From G965216255 sp965216255 (GTDB taxonomy: Bacteria > Bacteroidota > Rhodothermia > Rhodothermales > Bin80): a DNA stretch of 64,000 nucleotides. Position 1 is the stretch's first letter. Each line of letters starts with the position of its first letter. The stretch lies in NCBI GenBank assembly GCA_965216255.1, contig OZ244148.1, forward strand, positions 1,178,001 to 1,242,000. Reading direction: 5' to 3'. The position numbers and the translations under genes are program-made. Under the pieces are notes generated by a model. That model worked only from the letters and a program-made list of their open reading frames with translations. It was not told the origin of the DNA and ran no database searches. Of this stretch, positions 10,105-19,516 are shown piece by piece.

Positions 10105-11010
10105 CTATATATACCTATCCTTGTCGAGCCGTCCAAGAATTTCACCGTCCAGTACAGTGGTCAGTCGATGCGCCTCGGTCAATTGATCGACTGTCATAAA
10201 GAATCTGATCTCGTCCTTTTTCCCTGCAGCTCCTGGGATTCCGTCCATGGCAGCAAGACCTAGCCATGCACTCGCGTGCACGTAGTCCCTGGGCACGCCG
10301 TGGCCGCTAGCGTACATGCAACCCAAGCGGTATTGGGCCTCGCTATGTCCCGTCTCGGCCGCCATCAGAAACCACAGGGCGGCCTTCCGGTCGTCCTGCG
10401 GCACGCCCTTGCCCTCACTGTATAGTTGTCCCAGTCGATACCGGGCCAGGATATCTTCTTGTTCGGCGGCTCTGCGATACCAAGCCGCGGCCTTTCGGGT
10501 GTCTCTTGACACGCCCGCGCCCTTTCTGTACATATTGCCCACGGCTGCTTCAGCCTTGCAAAGTCCGTGTTCGGCGGCCAGTCGAAACCACTTGGAAGCC
10601 TCCCGCAAATCTCTCGGCACCTTCTGGCCGAAATAATACTTGAGTCCCAGATCAAATTGGGCCTGGGGATGACCCTGCTCAATAGCCAGCTGAAACCACT
10701 CTTCGGCTTTCTCGTCGTCTTCCCGGACGCCGTCGCCCTCGGCGTACATGTAGTGCATGTGGTAATAGGCCTCGACATATCGCTGCTTGGCAGCCAGCTG
10801 CTCAGCCTCGAATCTCGGCCTTCCTTCTTGTCCAAATTTGAATTGTCGTCGACGCCCTTTACTATTGACGTTGATCAAGAAGCATCTGTATACCCACACG
10901 TTCCGAGATAGCACTAGGTCAACCCTGGTTGAAGGTGAGCTGGCGCAACTGGAAGGATACGTCACTACCCTAGTAGACAAGGTTCTCACAAGGGCCCACT
11001 CAGGGGACAA
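10105..11010 (-). CDS. Sel1-repeat (TPR-like) protein, native N-terminus probably lost
   Basis: The C-terminal two thirds contains about five Sel1 repeats of 36 residues, with the repeating signature A-x2-x-LG-x-MY-x-x-G-x-GV-x-x-D-x2-KA-x2-W-x2-AAE. These fold as alpha-alpha solenoids for protein-protein contacts. The first 50 or so residues of the longest frame lie antisense to the DUF4238 fragment and show no family resemblance, so the native start has probably been replaced. Translation may begin at an internal Met near the first repeat (the YHMHYMYAEGDG segment). No signal peptide is visible. Role unknown; Sel1 proteins are often scaffolds in envelope or secretion processes. Confidence 0.65.
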   Translation of the reverse strand: MSPEWALVRTLSTRVVTYPSSCASSPSTRVDLVLSRNVWVYRCFLINVNSKGRRRQFKFGQEGRPRFEAEQLAAKQRYVEAYYHMHYMYAEGDGVREDDEKAEEWFQLAIEQGHPQAQFDLGLKYYFGQKVPRDLREASKWFRLAAEHGLCKAEAAVGNMYRKGAGVSRDTRKAAAWYRRAAEQEDILARYRLGQLYSEGKGVPQDDRKAALWFLMAAETGHSEAQYRLGCMYASGHGVPRDYVHASAWLGLAAMDGIPGAAGKKDEIRFFMTVDQLTEAHRLTTVLDGEILGRLDKDRYI

Positions 11011-11596
11011 GCTGGGACTGACACCAGCGGAGCGGGATTTGTGGTGGAGGTATCTATACAGTCAATGTATGCGGCGCCCTTCTATTCGAGATGAATTACG
11101 AGAGGGGAATTATAGGCCGGAGAGGCAAGATGAAATTGAATACGCCCTGCGTCGACCTCTCAGCGCTGGAGAACTTGATGACTTCAACGACCCCGCAGTG
11201 AAAGAGATGATGGCCGACCGTGTATGGTTGGGCACTATGACCGCTATGGAAAGTGATCCCAGTTGGTCAATGCTGGCCTTCATAAACAGGGGCATTGGGG
11301 CTATTGTGATCAAGGATCCGCGGGATAGTTTTGTGACCGGAGACATGCCTTTACTCAAGATTCCCTCCCCTACAGCATCTCTGGTGTCTCCTGAAGCTAG
11401 GCTCCTGTACCCCATTTCATGGGATATCATGGTGGAATGGGGCTTACCTGATGGCGGTGATGAGGTGCGTCTCTTGTCCGACCACCGATGCATTTGCGCC
11501 TTAAACGAAATGTTGGTCAGCCAAAGCAGTGTTGTCGTGGGACGGTCGGAAGAACTGATTCGATCACTGTCGCGCAGCACAGCAGACCAGCGATAG
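10787..11596 (+). pseudogene. DUF4238 protein fragment, N-terminus missing
   Basis: From about 10860 the frame matches the middle and end of DUF4238 proteins: a helix with LEGYVTTLVDKVL, then LTPAERDLWWRYLYSQCMRRP, a block of DRVWLGTM, a strand block IVIKDPRDSFVTGDMP and a final segment listing RLLYPISWDIM. The usual N-terminal HYVPRFYLR motif is absent and the upstream part of the frame is antisense to the Sel1 gene. Members are of unknown function and common in mobile or defence-rich DNA. The gene is therefore a 5'-truncated remnant fused head-to-head with a 5'-truncated Sel1 gene. Confidence 0.6.
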
Positions 11597-11639
11597 TGGA
11601 TTGCTGATTCCCGCTGCTAGCTCTGGAGGCTTACGGCCG

Positions 11640-12640
11640 TCGAAACTCTTACGCATGTCGGCCGGCTTCCGACAGAAAAAGTACCGGCGCGAAGCCCCCA
11701 GTCCGATCATGACTGCACCAGCTTTGCCAAATACGACGCAGAGACCGGCGTAATGAACCGCACACGCATCCCGCCTGGATACACTACCTCGACCTGCGCA
11801 TGCGAGATGCCGTGCTCGGCACACAACGCCGCTGGCCGTCTGAGTCCTCTCCGCATACAGTTCCATGAGATCGCGGTAGCCCCAAGGTCCCCCCGAGGGG
11901 CCCCGCACAGATCCGTGCGTGCCCGCTAAGGCACACGGCCCTTCCCGCAAGGTCGCGCTGGCGCGCATGACGTTAGGGAACAGACATACTGCTCCAAGCC
12001 GTAACCGGTCCATCCCTCTGTGACACACAATGCCTGGCCCTGTGCCCGGTACGTGCAGGGATCTGCGGTTTCCCCTTGGGTGCGGTCCTTCGCTCCACCA
12101 ACTCCGCCGTGTGGTCCTCCACACTTTGTTCGTCGGCTTCACAGCTACTATTACCGCATCTGACTTCTCTCCGCCGTGCATCCATTGATCGGCTACTGCC
12201 TACGTTTTGGCGGCCCCGACCGAGGCGCTGGGCAGCGGAGAGACCTCCCAGGTCCCGGCATAATACGTACGTGCGTCCTTGGGTTCTTCGACACCGCGGG
12301 CCCGACCGTCCTCTCACCTTAACGAGGATGACCGTGTTGCCTTCGATCTTTCCGAGAATCTCGGCGACCCGAACAATGAACCTTTCGGTGCTCAATAGCC
12401 CTGGCCACACGCACCGCGCTGCCGACGCTTCGCCCCTGACCTCACGGCCAACGACGCACGGCTCGCGGAGACACGCGCTCGGTTAGGCTTACGCATCATG
12501 GGCCTTCCACCCACTGTATTATGCCAGTTTGTCTGGCGCACCGGAAACATCTCTTCCACCGTACGTCTTGGTTTTCCCATGCAATCCAAGAATTGAGTTC
12601 TCGGGTTAAGGAGTAATTCCCCGAGTACTTGTCAGCCAAT
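11640..12640 (-). pseudogene. tnpA: IS66 left-end remnant: tnpA (intron-split) and start of tnpB
   Basis: Minus strand. The tnpA start GKPRRTVEEMFP at 12580-12542 matches the intact IS66 copy near 50704 (AEEMFLLVEQYEE). It is followed by a group II intron (11870-12541) and then the 3' exon LMELYAERTQTAS, which continues tnpA in frame before decaying. A tnpB start follows (MIGLGASRRYFF, PADMRKSFDG, 11740-11640) and breaks off where the neighbouring DUF4238 fragment begins. The leader upstream of tnpA (12595-12640) is also similar to the 50630-50700 leader. Remnant of an IS66 element. Confidence 0.7.
11870..12541 (-). ncRNA. Group II intron without reverse transcriptase, copy A
   Basis: 672 bp on the minus strand, starting GTGCGCCAGAC at 12541 and ending CTACCGCGAT at 11870. 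Domain V is recognisable at about 11910-11941 (stem, TTAGC loop, AC bulge, then GCACGGATC). It is followed by domain VI, whose A lies 8 nt from the 3' end. It interrupts IS66 tnpA. EBS1 (CGGAAA, 12349-12354) is a perfect 6-bp complement of the six exon bases upstream (TTTCCG). The domain V triad reads GGC where the other two copies have AGC, so catalysis may be impaired. No maturase gene is present inside it. Confidence 0.85.
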
Positions 12641-12739
12641 CCAGATGAGGTTAACCGAACGGTTACGACGAAGGCTGCTTTGAAGGCCAGGGGCGACTAG
12701 ATCCGCTGCAACATATCTGGCGGTTTTGGTGTACATTGT

Positions 12740-12943
12740 ATGCAACAACCAACAGCGCAAATGGCTAGGAGCGAATCCTCTCCGTCACCGCAGGGGCCTT
12801 CTCAAGGAAAGCCACAGGGGAGCAACACACCACAACCGCCTCCACCCCCAATACAGGTGCCGGACTACAGCGCGCCGATTGATAGAAGGTCCGATAGGCC
12901 ATTCTGGAGAGACGTCACAAAGGGCCTTACTGGAAGAATTTAA
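12740..12943 (+). CDS. Small Pro/Ser/Gln-rich protein, copy 1 of a convergent pair
   Basis: 67 residues. The first 45 are disordered and rich in Pro, Ser and Gln, including a PPPPP run. The last 16 end in RPFWRDVTKGLTGRI, with one aromatic/basic motif that might contact membrane or partner. It has no signal peptide. A relative of the same size and design lies at 46394-46600 and ends SFWRVVGRGFMFKD. In both places the gene is convergent with, and overlaps the 3' end of, a related membrane-protein gene (here by 17 bp). The repeat of this arrangement is what makes the short frame credible. No SD is obvious. Function unknown. Confidence 0.55.
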   Translation: MQQPTAQMARSESSPSPQGPSQGKPQGSNTPQPPPPPIQVPDYSAPIDRRSDRPFWRDVTKGLTGRI

Positions 12944-13940
12944 GGGCCAATAGGATACCCATTTCCGCTACAGCTACCCAAGTAATGAGCGTCAGGCAAG
13001 ACGCCTTTGTGCCCAATATTTCCTTGTTCTCTTCGGCGGCCTTTCTGTAGGAAGCTGCCGCGCCCATTACGATTCTCATATAGTGAAGGTGCCCGTGTGC
13101 TTCAAGGGCGTCTTTCTCAATTTTGCCTAGCTCGCACGCAGGCCGCCAATTCCTCGGTCTGATAATCAGGCTTAGAGCCGTAGCAGCGATTACAAGCACG
13201 CAAAGCCCCATTACACCAATCACCCCCTTCGTCAATAAAAGCATGCTGTCCCAATCGTCCCAAGCAATGCCCAGTACGAAGAGTGTGGCGGCAAAGGTGA
13301 TAACGCCCGTTGCTTTGACAGCATACTCCCTATTGAGGTTTTCCTGACTCAGCATGCGCTCTCTACACAACGAGAGGTACACACTAGCGCTTGAACGTGC
13401 TACCTCAGAACTCATAAAGGGATCACGCCAATTCGTAATGTCAATCTTGCCTTGCTCCCACTTCTCCCTTAGGCCTGGATTGCCATAAGCCTGGCGAGCG
13501 CGCTTGGTATACCCATGTTCACTGAGTGTAGACATAATCAACAGAAATTCCATCCACGTCCCCTGATCTTGGGGATGGGGCGAGAAAATGCCCAATTCCT
13601 CCAACTTGAAGGCTAATGGTGTGCGGTCCACACCAAGGCCAGTATCGCTCCGACGCAAGGCTCCCCCAGACTCAAGCTCTCGCCGCGTCACGCGCAATTC
13701 GGTGTCTATAAGCGCGTGCAACTCCCTAAATCTGACCGAAGGACTAAGCCTTTTGAGTGAAGGCCAATTTGCCCACGCAAAGATCAGTGCGGCCAATGTA
13801 GAAACACCAATGATTTCCGGTAGGCCTACCGTGACCAGTCCGAGCAACTCCGTGTCTGCTACCCAAGCTGCCAACGCAGCAATATCCACCGTGACAATGA
13901 GTATCCCTAGGACGACTTTCCAATGGTTTTTCTTTTGCAT
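12927..13940 (-). CDS. Multi-pass membrane protein, copy 1 of a convergent pair
   Basis: 337 residues from the ATG at 13940, chosen over a GTG at 14003 because GAGAG lies 8 nt upstream and the protein then starts MQKKNHWKVVLG. Two hydrophobic segments at the N-terminus are followed by a soluble domain (about 65-190). Then comes a module with the motif LCRERMLSQENLNREYAVKA, two more membrane spans, a helix with YRKAAEENKEIL and a last span. This C-terminal module is clearly related to the whole 157-residue protein at 45931-46404. The architecture (helix, two spans, conserved YRKAAE helix, span) resembles small membrane effectors of defence systems, but I cannot assign it to a known family. Confidence 0.65.
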   Translation of the reverse strand: MQKKNHWKVVLGILIVTVDIAALAAWVADTELLGLVTVGLPEIIGVSTLAALIFAWANWPSLKRLSPSVRFRELHALIDTELRVTRRELESGGALRRSDTGLGVDRTPLAFKLEELGIFSPHPQDQGTWMEFLLIMSTLSEHGYTKRARQAYGNPGLREKWEQGKIDITNWRDPFMSSEVARSSASVYLSLCRERMLSQENLNREYAVKATGVITFAATLFVLGIAWDDWDSMLLLTKGVIGVMGLCVLVIAATALSLIIRPRNWRPACELGKIEKDALEAHGHLHYMRIVMGAAASYRKAAEENKEILGTKASCLTLITWVAVAEMGILLALKFFQ

Positions 13941-14529
13941 CGTGAACACTCTCATAAGAACGACCAAGTTATACCCTTGCCCCCCAATTCTACCACCGCC
14001 CACCAGGGCCCAGCCGGTCCTGAGCCCGGTGAGGTGCTTATGGCCGTTGAGGGAGGTTGCCGATTCACGGCAACCAGCAATGCCGGTTCCCCTCCGATCG
14101 AGATTTATCGCCCCACATAGGCGTTAAGAACCTTGGAGGTTGCGCATCTCAGCGGACTGCATATTCCACTGAATGTTTCCACCCATTCCAGTCGATGGCT
14201 TCCACTTTAGCTGTCTGAACGAGGCTGGGAGAGTAACGTAGTCATGTAGTAATCTTAATGGGCTGTGGCTGCCAGATTGGCAGTGGGGAAGCGTAATCAC
14301 AGGGCTCACCAGAATGAACAATACGTGCCCTCCGAATGGCTCCGGACGTCTGGCCAAAATCGGGGCATACTGGTTGGAACCAGATCATCGGAGCTCTCAG
14401 GACCCAATTCGGACTCCCGGCGCACCGTTCTCGCGGCCTTCGTCGCACCTGGAAGCGCTTGGACACGATTCATCCCGCCAAATCGGCATTTCAGGGGCGT
14501 GTTTTGGACCGCCTACGCCGCGTTCCGGC

Positions 14530-14676
14530 CCGTTTCCGCCACTTATGGGCGGTTTCAGGCGCATGTGTGCGAGCGCCCGCACACATAGGCAGCCCTGCCG
14601 GATCCGGCCTCTTCCAGCCCGCCTCACATACGTTCCGCCCCCGTGAATGCAACATAAAGGGCAGTATGTTGCATTC
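14530..14676. repeat. Cluster of inverted repeats in a long intergenic region
   Basis: Within 150 bp there are three perfect symmetric elements. ATGTGTGCG/CGCACACAT lies at 14563-14586 with a 6-nt loop. GCCGGATCCGGC lies at 14597-14608. GAATGCAACAT/ATGTTGCATTC lies at 14645-14676 with a 10-nt loop. A weaker CCGCC/GGCGG pair lies at 14537-14552. There is no convincing gene between 13941 and 14926. This could be a structured RNA, a REP-like element or a set of protein-binding sites. Confidence 0.5.
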
Positions 14677-14926
14677 GCTCACAGGCGCTGATTGCGAGGG
14701 AAGAATCTAGACTCCTGGAGTGTGCTGGAGAGATCTGTACGTACGGCATATAATGGGGTTACCGCTGCGGTAGCGGCTGCTCAAATCGTTCCAATCGTCT
14801 CCAAACGGGTCTTGGTGCGATAAAAGACGTGAGAACGGCACCGGAAAGCTACGTCGGTTGGCGACATCTCTGCTGTCGCATCCGGTGGCATGGCTGTATC
14901 CATTGCATTAGGCGCTGTCGGGCAAT

Positions 14927-15901
14927 TCAGAGCGAATTGAATCTTCCGAAATCATCGGAGCCATCCGCTTGGATCGCATACCGAAATCGAAGTTCGTACC
15001 GGTCACTGCCACGGTCACGGTACTTGATCTCTACTACACGGACAGCGGCGTAGAATCCGTGTGTGTTGCGCAACACGACAATGTCTCCCACGTGGGGTTT
15101 GCGGCGGCGAGAAGTATAGTCCAGAGACGCGGCATTCCGCCTTTTTTCAGTCCACTCGTCTTCGCTGGAAAGCGCGACACCGTCTATGGAAGGCTGATGA
15201 TTGTATACGTGAATAGACGTATCGCTGGCTTCGGTCCATTCTGTCCCGAACTCCAGCCTCCCGCTGCCTATCACGTAACGACCGTTATAGTTGCTGTAGT
15301 CGAATGCGACCTCACCCAATTCTGAGACCATTCTCGGCGGCGGGACATCGGACGCCTTTCCTGTGAAGGGTTGTGCTCCCAGTTTTTTTCGATTTTCGCT
15401 GCGAGCTCTGCTGGTGTGTTTTCGTCAGCGTTCATGTACAGCATGTCTGTGGAGAGGCCATCTATCTCAGTATCATCGAAGCGCACAGGGAGGACGTATT
15501 CGCGTTCTTCCTCAATCATGCGACTCAGGGCTGCCCGTCTTTCGTGTCGGCACCATGCCTTGTCGCGATACTCCTTTGAGATGAACATCACGACATACGC
15601 GGACTGTTCTGCGAAGACCTTTTCGAAGGCCTCCGCACCCGACTTCCCCCAGAGCAATTCTTCTGCAAAACCATCGTAGAAAACGTCTATGTCGCGAATT
15701 TGAAGATGCCGTGCCACTTCTTCTACATACTCCCGCTGCTCACCGGCAAAAGACAGGGCAACCTGAGATCGGTGGTTTTCTCTCGGTGGGAGATCTGTCG
15801 GCTGGATCGCTGTATCGGGTTGGCTTTCCTGGGGCCGAGGGCTAGCCGGTGTCGTCCGCGTTCCCGCTTGTAGCGTTCTCAGACGGTCTGCCCTTCTCCA
15901 T
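14927..15901 (-). pseudogene. TIR-domain protein with C-terminal extension, frame disrupted
   Basis: The TIR domain (about 15390-15775) reads QVALSFAGEQREYVEEV, DIDVFYDG, ELLWGK, VVMFISKEYRDKAWCRHER and YVLPVRFDDTEIDGL. The Glu of the NADase pocket is plausibly that in RHERRAA or nearby. A C-terminal region of about 150 residues continues in the -1 frame (14927 to about 15382), joined at an A7 run that forms a classic slippery heptamer. The 5' end is also off frame. The likely ATG at 15901, 2 nt after the upstream gene's stop, gives 19 codons then a stop at 15842-15844, while the TIR frame itself lacks a good start. TIR domains commonly degrade NAD+ in anti-phage defence. Confidence 0.7.
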
Positions 15902-15903
15902 CC

Positions 15904-16287
15904 CTATGAAGTCACACGGACAATGCCTGGCATTGACCGTGATGGGATTTCGACTAAACCGTCATCTTTTAGCATTTGAGCCAAGCCAATTAATTCTGCC
16001 TGCTCTTGGTGGCTTGGCTTAGGGGCATTGACGATGCCCTCCAACATCTCGCTGCGAAGACTCGGGACATTGCCCTTGCGGTTCTGACGTAAGATCCATC
16101 CTGAGAGCATAATTGCCTTCTCCATCCATTTGTATTGGCCCACAGCACACCTCGCCGAATCCGATATCTTGAACTCACCGCATTGTTCACAGCGCTGGTG
16201 TGAACAGCTCCAACCACTTCGGCCAGGAAGCGAGTCCGCACGGGATCCACAGATACAGCAAGTTCCGTCATGTAAATTGATTTCCAT
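15904..16287 (-). CDS. Zinc-ribbon protein upstream of the TIR gene
   Basis: 127 residues. The N-terminus has CCICGSR and CEQCGEFKISDSA, a C-x2-C...C-x2-C zinc ribbon. It is followed by a helix with EKAIMLSGWILRQN and a winged-helix-like C-terminus (HQEQAELIGLAQMLKDDGLVEI). The same ribbon-plus-helix organisation is found in uncharacterised proteins that sit next to, or are fused to, TIR and other effector domains, so an adaptor or sensor role is inferred. Its stop lies 2 nt before the presumed ATG of the TIR gene, so the two were one transcription unit. No defects are visible here, unlike the TIR partner. Confidence 0.65.
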   Translation of the reverse strand: MEINLHDGTCCICGSRADSLPGRSGWSCSHQRCEQCGEFKISDSARCAVGQYKWMEKAIMLSGWILRQNRKGNVPSLRSEMLEGIVNAPKPSHQEQAELIGLAQMLKDDGLVEIPSRSMPGIVRVTS

Positions 16288-16410
16288 TGGTTCTCGCTCT
16301 CCAGCGTTCCTTAACCCATCTTTAACTTTTCACTCAAAAAGCCCGGAAGATTAGGGGCGTCTGAACTCTTCGGTCACTACAATTGGCTGCAATGTGCGTT
16401 TCGCGGCTGC

Positions 16411-16832
16411 TCAGAAGATCGTCTTGTGCATGGGAAGAGGCACCGGATTGATGCCAAGCGCTTCGTAAATCTCCCGTTGCTCAGTATCCGGGTGGGAGGT
16501 CGTGCGGACATGGAGTATGTAGCCGCTGCGGGCATCGAAGATGCTGGTCGTGCGAACCTGCCGTCGAAAAATCCTCCTGAGCGTCGTCCTATCTTGCTCA
16601 AGCGCATCCAAATCACCTGCGCCAGCCGGTACGCCAAGGCCGTAATGAACAGATGTCCCTCTGAGCACGGACCCGTGGAGTGGTAGATCGGCCGCAGTCC
16701 GAGCTCCGACTTCAGGTACCGGCCCATCTTTACCATTTGGCGGCTAAATCTGAAGATCGGCAATAACCGCAGGCAGGTATTTTGGCGGCTCTTTAGGGAT
16801 GGGGCCCCATGTAGGCCCTGTTTTGCCGACAT
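16411..16832 (-). pseudogene. IS1634-family transposase C-terminal remnant
   Basis: Minus strand, two frames. The first reads YLKSELGLRPIYHST and GHLFITALAYRLAQVI. The second continues LRRIFRRQVRTTSIF and YEALGINPVPLP. The same protein segment is present in the larger IS1634 copy at 19096-19452, which establishes the family. Only the last ~130 codons remain and they carry a frameshift. The 16833-16965 gap up to the next copy holds only IS end sequence. Confidence 0.65.
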
Positions 16833-16965
16833 TACTGGTGTTTGGCCCCACTAGCGCCCCACCAGCGCACCATTTTTGGGATTCACAGAAGCGGGAATAG
16901 GAATGTTGTGCCATAAAGTGTTGGCGGCTATTGCGAACAACGTCCCCCAACCCTATCTTCCCCCT

Positions 16966-19452
16966 ATGTATATCCGACGATCGCTTACCCGTACCACCGA
17001 CGACGCTACACGCTACTATTCCTTTCGCCTTTGTCACGGCGAACGCATAGGGGGCAAGGTCCGGCAGAAGACCCTGCTCAATCTCGGTGCCCACTTCCGC
17101 ATCGACAAACGCTACTGGCGTGCGCTCTGCAGCCGGATTGAGGCACTGCTCAAGAGCCAGCTCGAACTCGTACCCATGGGCGTTGCTGCCGTCGCGTGGA
17201 AGAGGAGGCCCACCGCATTGCAGAACTTTTGAGTGCGCGCAAGGCGGTAGCCGTGACCGAGGGCAAGGGCGAGACGCCGCCGCGCGAATGGCACCATGTG
17301 GATGTCCACTCGCTCAAGACGGTCCGGCCCCGCACGGTGGGCGTAGAACATGTGGGGCTCTGGACCATGGAGCAGTTGGGCATGGATGAGCTCTTCGAGA
17401 AGCTTGGCATCACGCGAGGCCTCCGGCATGCAGCCACGGGCTCCATCATAGGCCGTCTGGCCGAGCCGGCCAGCGAACATGCCACGAAGCGTTGGCTGGC
17501 CTCTGCCAGTGGCCTGGACGAGTTTCTGGGCTGCAACTTCGAGAAGATGGCCGACATGCAGCTGTACCGGGCCAGCGACATGCTGCACAAACACCGCAAG
17601 GCCATAGAGGACCACCTCTTTGCACGGGCGCTGGACCTGTTTGATCTGGAGCCCACGATCGCGCTCTATGATCTGAAGGGCAGCTTCCTGGAAGGCAGTG
17701 GCAAGAGCATCGACAAGGCCAAGTACGCACGCTCGAAGGAGCGTCGCAGTGACTGCGTGCTGCTTATGCTGGCTCTTGTAACGCGCGGCAGCGGGTTCGT
17801 GCGTCGTAGCCAGGTCTTCAAGGGCAACGTAAACGAAGCGTCCACGCTCAAGGAGATGCTGGAGTCCCTGGAGACGCCCAGGGACGCACGTGTGGTGATG
17901 GACCGGGGCATTGCCACAAAGGACCGCATAGACTGGCTGCATAAGGAGAGCTACCGCTACATCGTGGTATCAAGAGAGCGCAGGAAGCCCTTTGAACAGG
18001 AGCGGGCACTGGCTCTTCAGACGGCCTCGGGCAGTGACGTCGAGGTGTACCGGGAGGAGGCAGACGACGAGGTGCGGCTCTGTTGCCGATCCCGGTCCCG
18101 CATGGCGAAGGAAGAGGCCAAGATGAGGCAGAAAGCGGAAAGATTCGAGGTGCGTCAGGCCAACTGGCCAAGTACAGGAGGTGGAAGTCCTCTATGATCA
18201 AGGAAGTAACCGATCCACATCATTTCCCGAGCCGTGCGGTCATTCCCGCGAGGGAATGGGCGAAGCGTCGGCAGGGGCGCATGTGGGTAGGGCTATTGAG
18301 CGCCGAAAAATTCGTGGTTCAGAGTGCCGAAGCATTCTCGATTGCTGAAGGCAACACTGCTTGCACCGCTTTGGTGAGGTGCGGGAGGGCTCTGCGGCGT
18401 CCGAGAACCCACGCACGCATGTACGTACGAGGTTGGGACCTGAGAGGTCTCTCCGCTGCCCAGCGCCAAGGGCGGGGCCGCCAAAGCGAAGGCAGTAGCC
18501 GATCAATGGACGAACGGCGGAGAGAAGTCAGATGCGGTAGTATTAGCTGTGAAGCCGACGAACAAAGTGTGGATGACCACATGGCGGAGTTGGTGGAGCG
18601 AAGGACCGCACCCAAGGGGAAACCGCAGATCCCTGCACGTTCCGGACACAGGGCCGGGCTTTGCGTGTCACAGGGGATGGACCGGTTACGGCTGGGAGTG
18701 GCCTGTCCACTCTCTAACGTCATGCGGTGGCACGCGACCCGAGGGAGGAGCCGGATGCGTTAGCGCGCACGTCCGGATCTGTCCGGGGCCCCCGGGGAAA
18801 ACCCGGGGGCTACCGGGATGAGGCCCTCGGCAAGCTTTCCGAGGGGCTTGCCCGGCCGAAGACGCAAAAGCGCATCGACCTCATAAGGGAACGTATCGGC
18901 CGATTGAAGCAGAGCTTCAGCGGCATCGGACAGCATTACGAGATAGAAGTGGAGACGGATGAGGACGGCAAGCGGGCCCAGTCCATCACGTGGACAAAGA
19001 CACCGAAAGCACCCGCGTTGATGACCGATCCGGGCGTCTATTGCCTGCGCAGCAACGAGATGGAGTTCACCGCGGAAGAGCTCTAGCGCACGTATGTGAT
19101 GCTGACCGATCTGGAAGCGGTGTTCCGGTCCCTGAAGTCGGAACTCGGACTGCGACCGATCTATCATTCCACAGGCCGGCGCGCGGAGGGCCATCTATTC
19201 ATCACGGTCCTGGCTTACCAGTTGGTGCAGGTGATTCGTACGCATCTTCGCAAGAAAGGACTACGCTTCAGCTGGACGACACTCAGGAGGATCCTTCGGC
19301 GTCAGGTTCGCACGACCAGCATCTTCGAGCGCAAGGACGCACGCACACTCCATGTCCGCACCAGCTCGCAGCCGGATATGGAACTAAGGGCCATTTACGA
19401 TGCCTTGTGCATCGATCCACTGCCCTTGGCCATACAAAAGACGATCATATGA
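16966..19452 (+). pseudogene. IS1634-family transposase split by a group II intron, one frameshift and one stop
   Basis: The frame starts MYIRRSLTRTTDDATRYYSF at 16966 and shifts between 17196 and 17232. It then runs to AERFE at 18149 with the DDE core (ALYDLKGSF, RVVMDRGIA). A 670-bp intron follows (18150-18819), after which EALGKLSEGLARPKTQ resumes in frame. A TAG at 19084-19086 replaces an expected Trp, and the C-terminus (SELGLRPIYHST, ALCIDPLPLAIQK) ends at 19452. The related fragment at 19517-19864 reads straight through the intron position (AERFEEALAKLSEG), which proves the intron boundaries. Inactive as a transposase unless recoded. Confidence 0.85.
18150..18819 (+). ncRNA. Group II intron without reverse transcriptase, copy B
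   Basis: 670 bp, GTGCGTCAGGC at the 5' end and CTACCGGGAT at the 3' end. Removing it joins GAG to GAG GCC and restores the transposase peptide ERFEEALGKLS exactly. Domain V (about 18751-18782) contains the AGC triad and an AC bulge; domain VI has an A 8 nt before the 3' end. EBS1, CTCGAT at 18337-18342, pairs with exon bases TTCGAG (18144-18149) at 5 of 6 positions. No maturase gene lies in the element, so splicing or mobility would depend on a protein encoded elsewhere. Confidence 0.9.
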
Positions 19453-19516
19453 TCTAAGGCATAAAACCTCACTTGGTGGCCATTTGTTGTGCCAGAACAA
19501 TTTTCAAGTCTCTCCT

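Noticed and set aside
17112..17942. 276-codon minus-strand frame in the IS1634 transposase
   Set aside because: Antisense of the transposase coding strand, which has clear family motifs.
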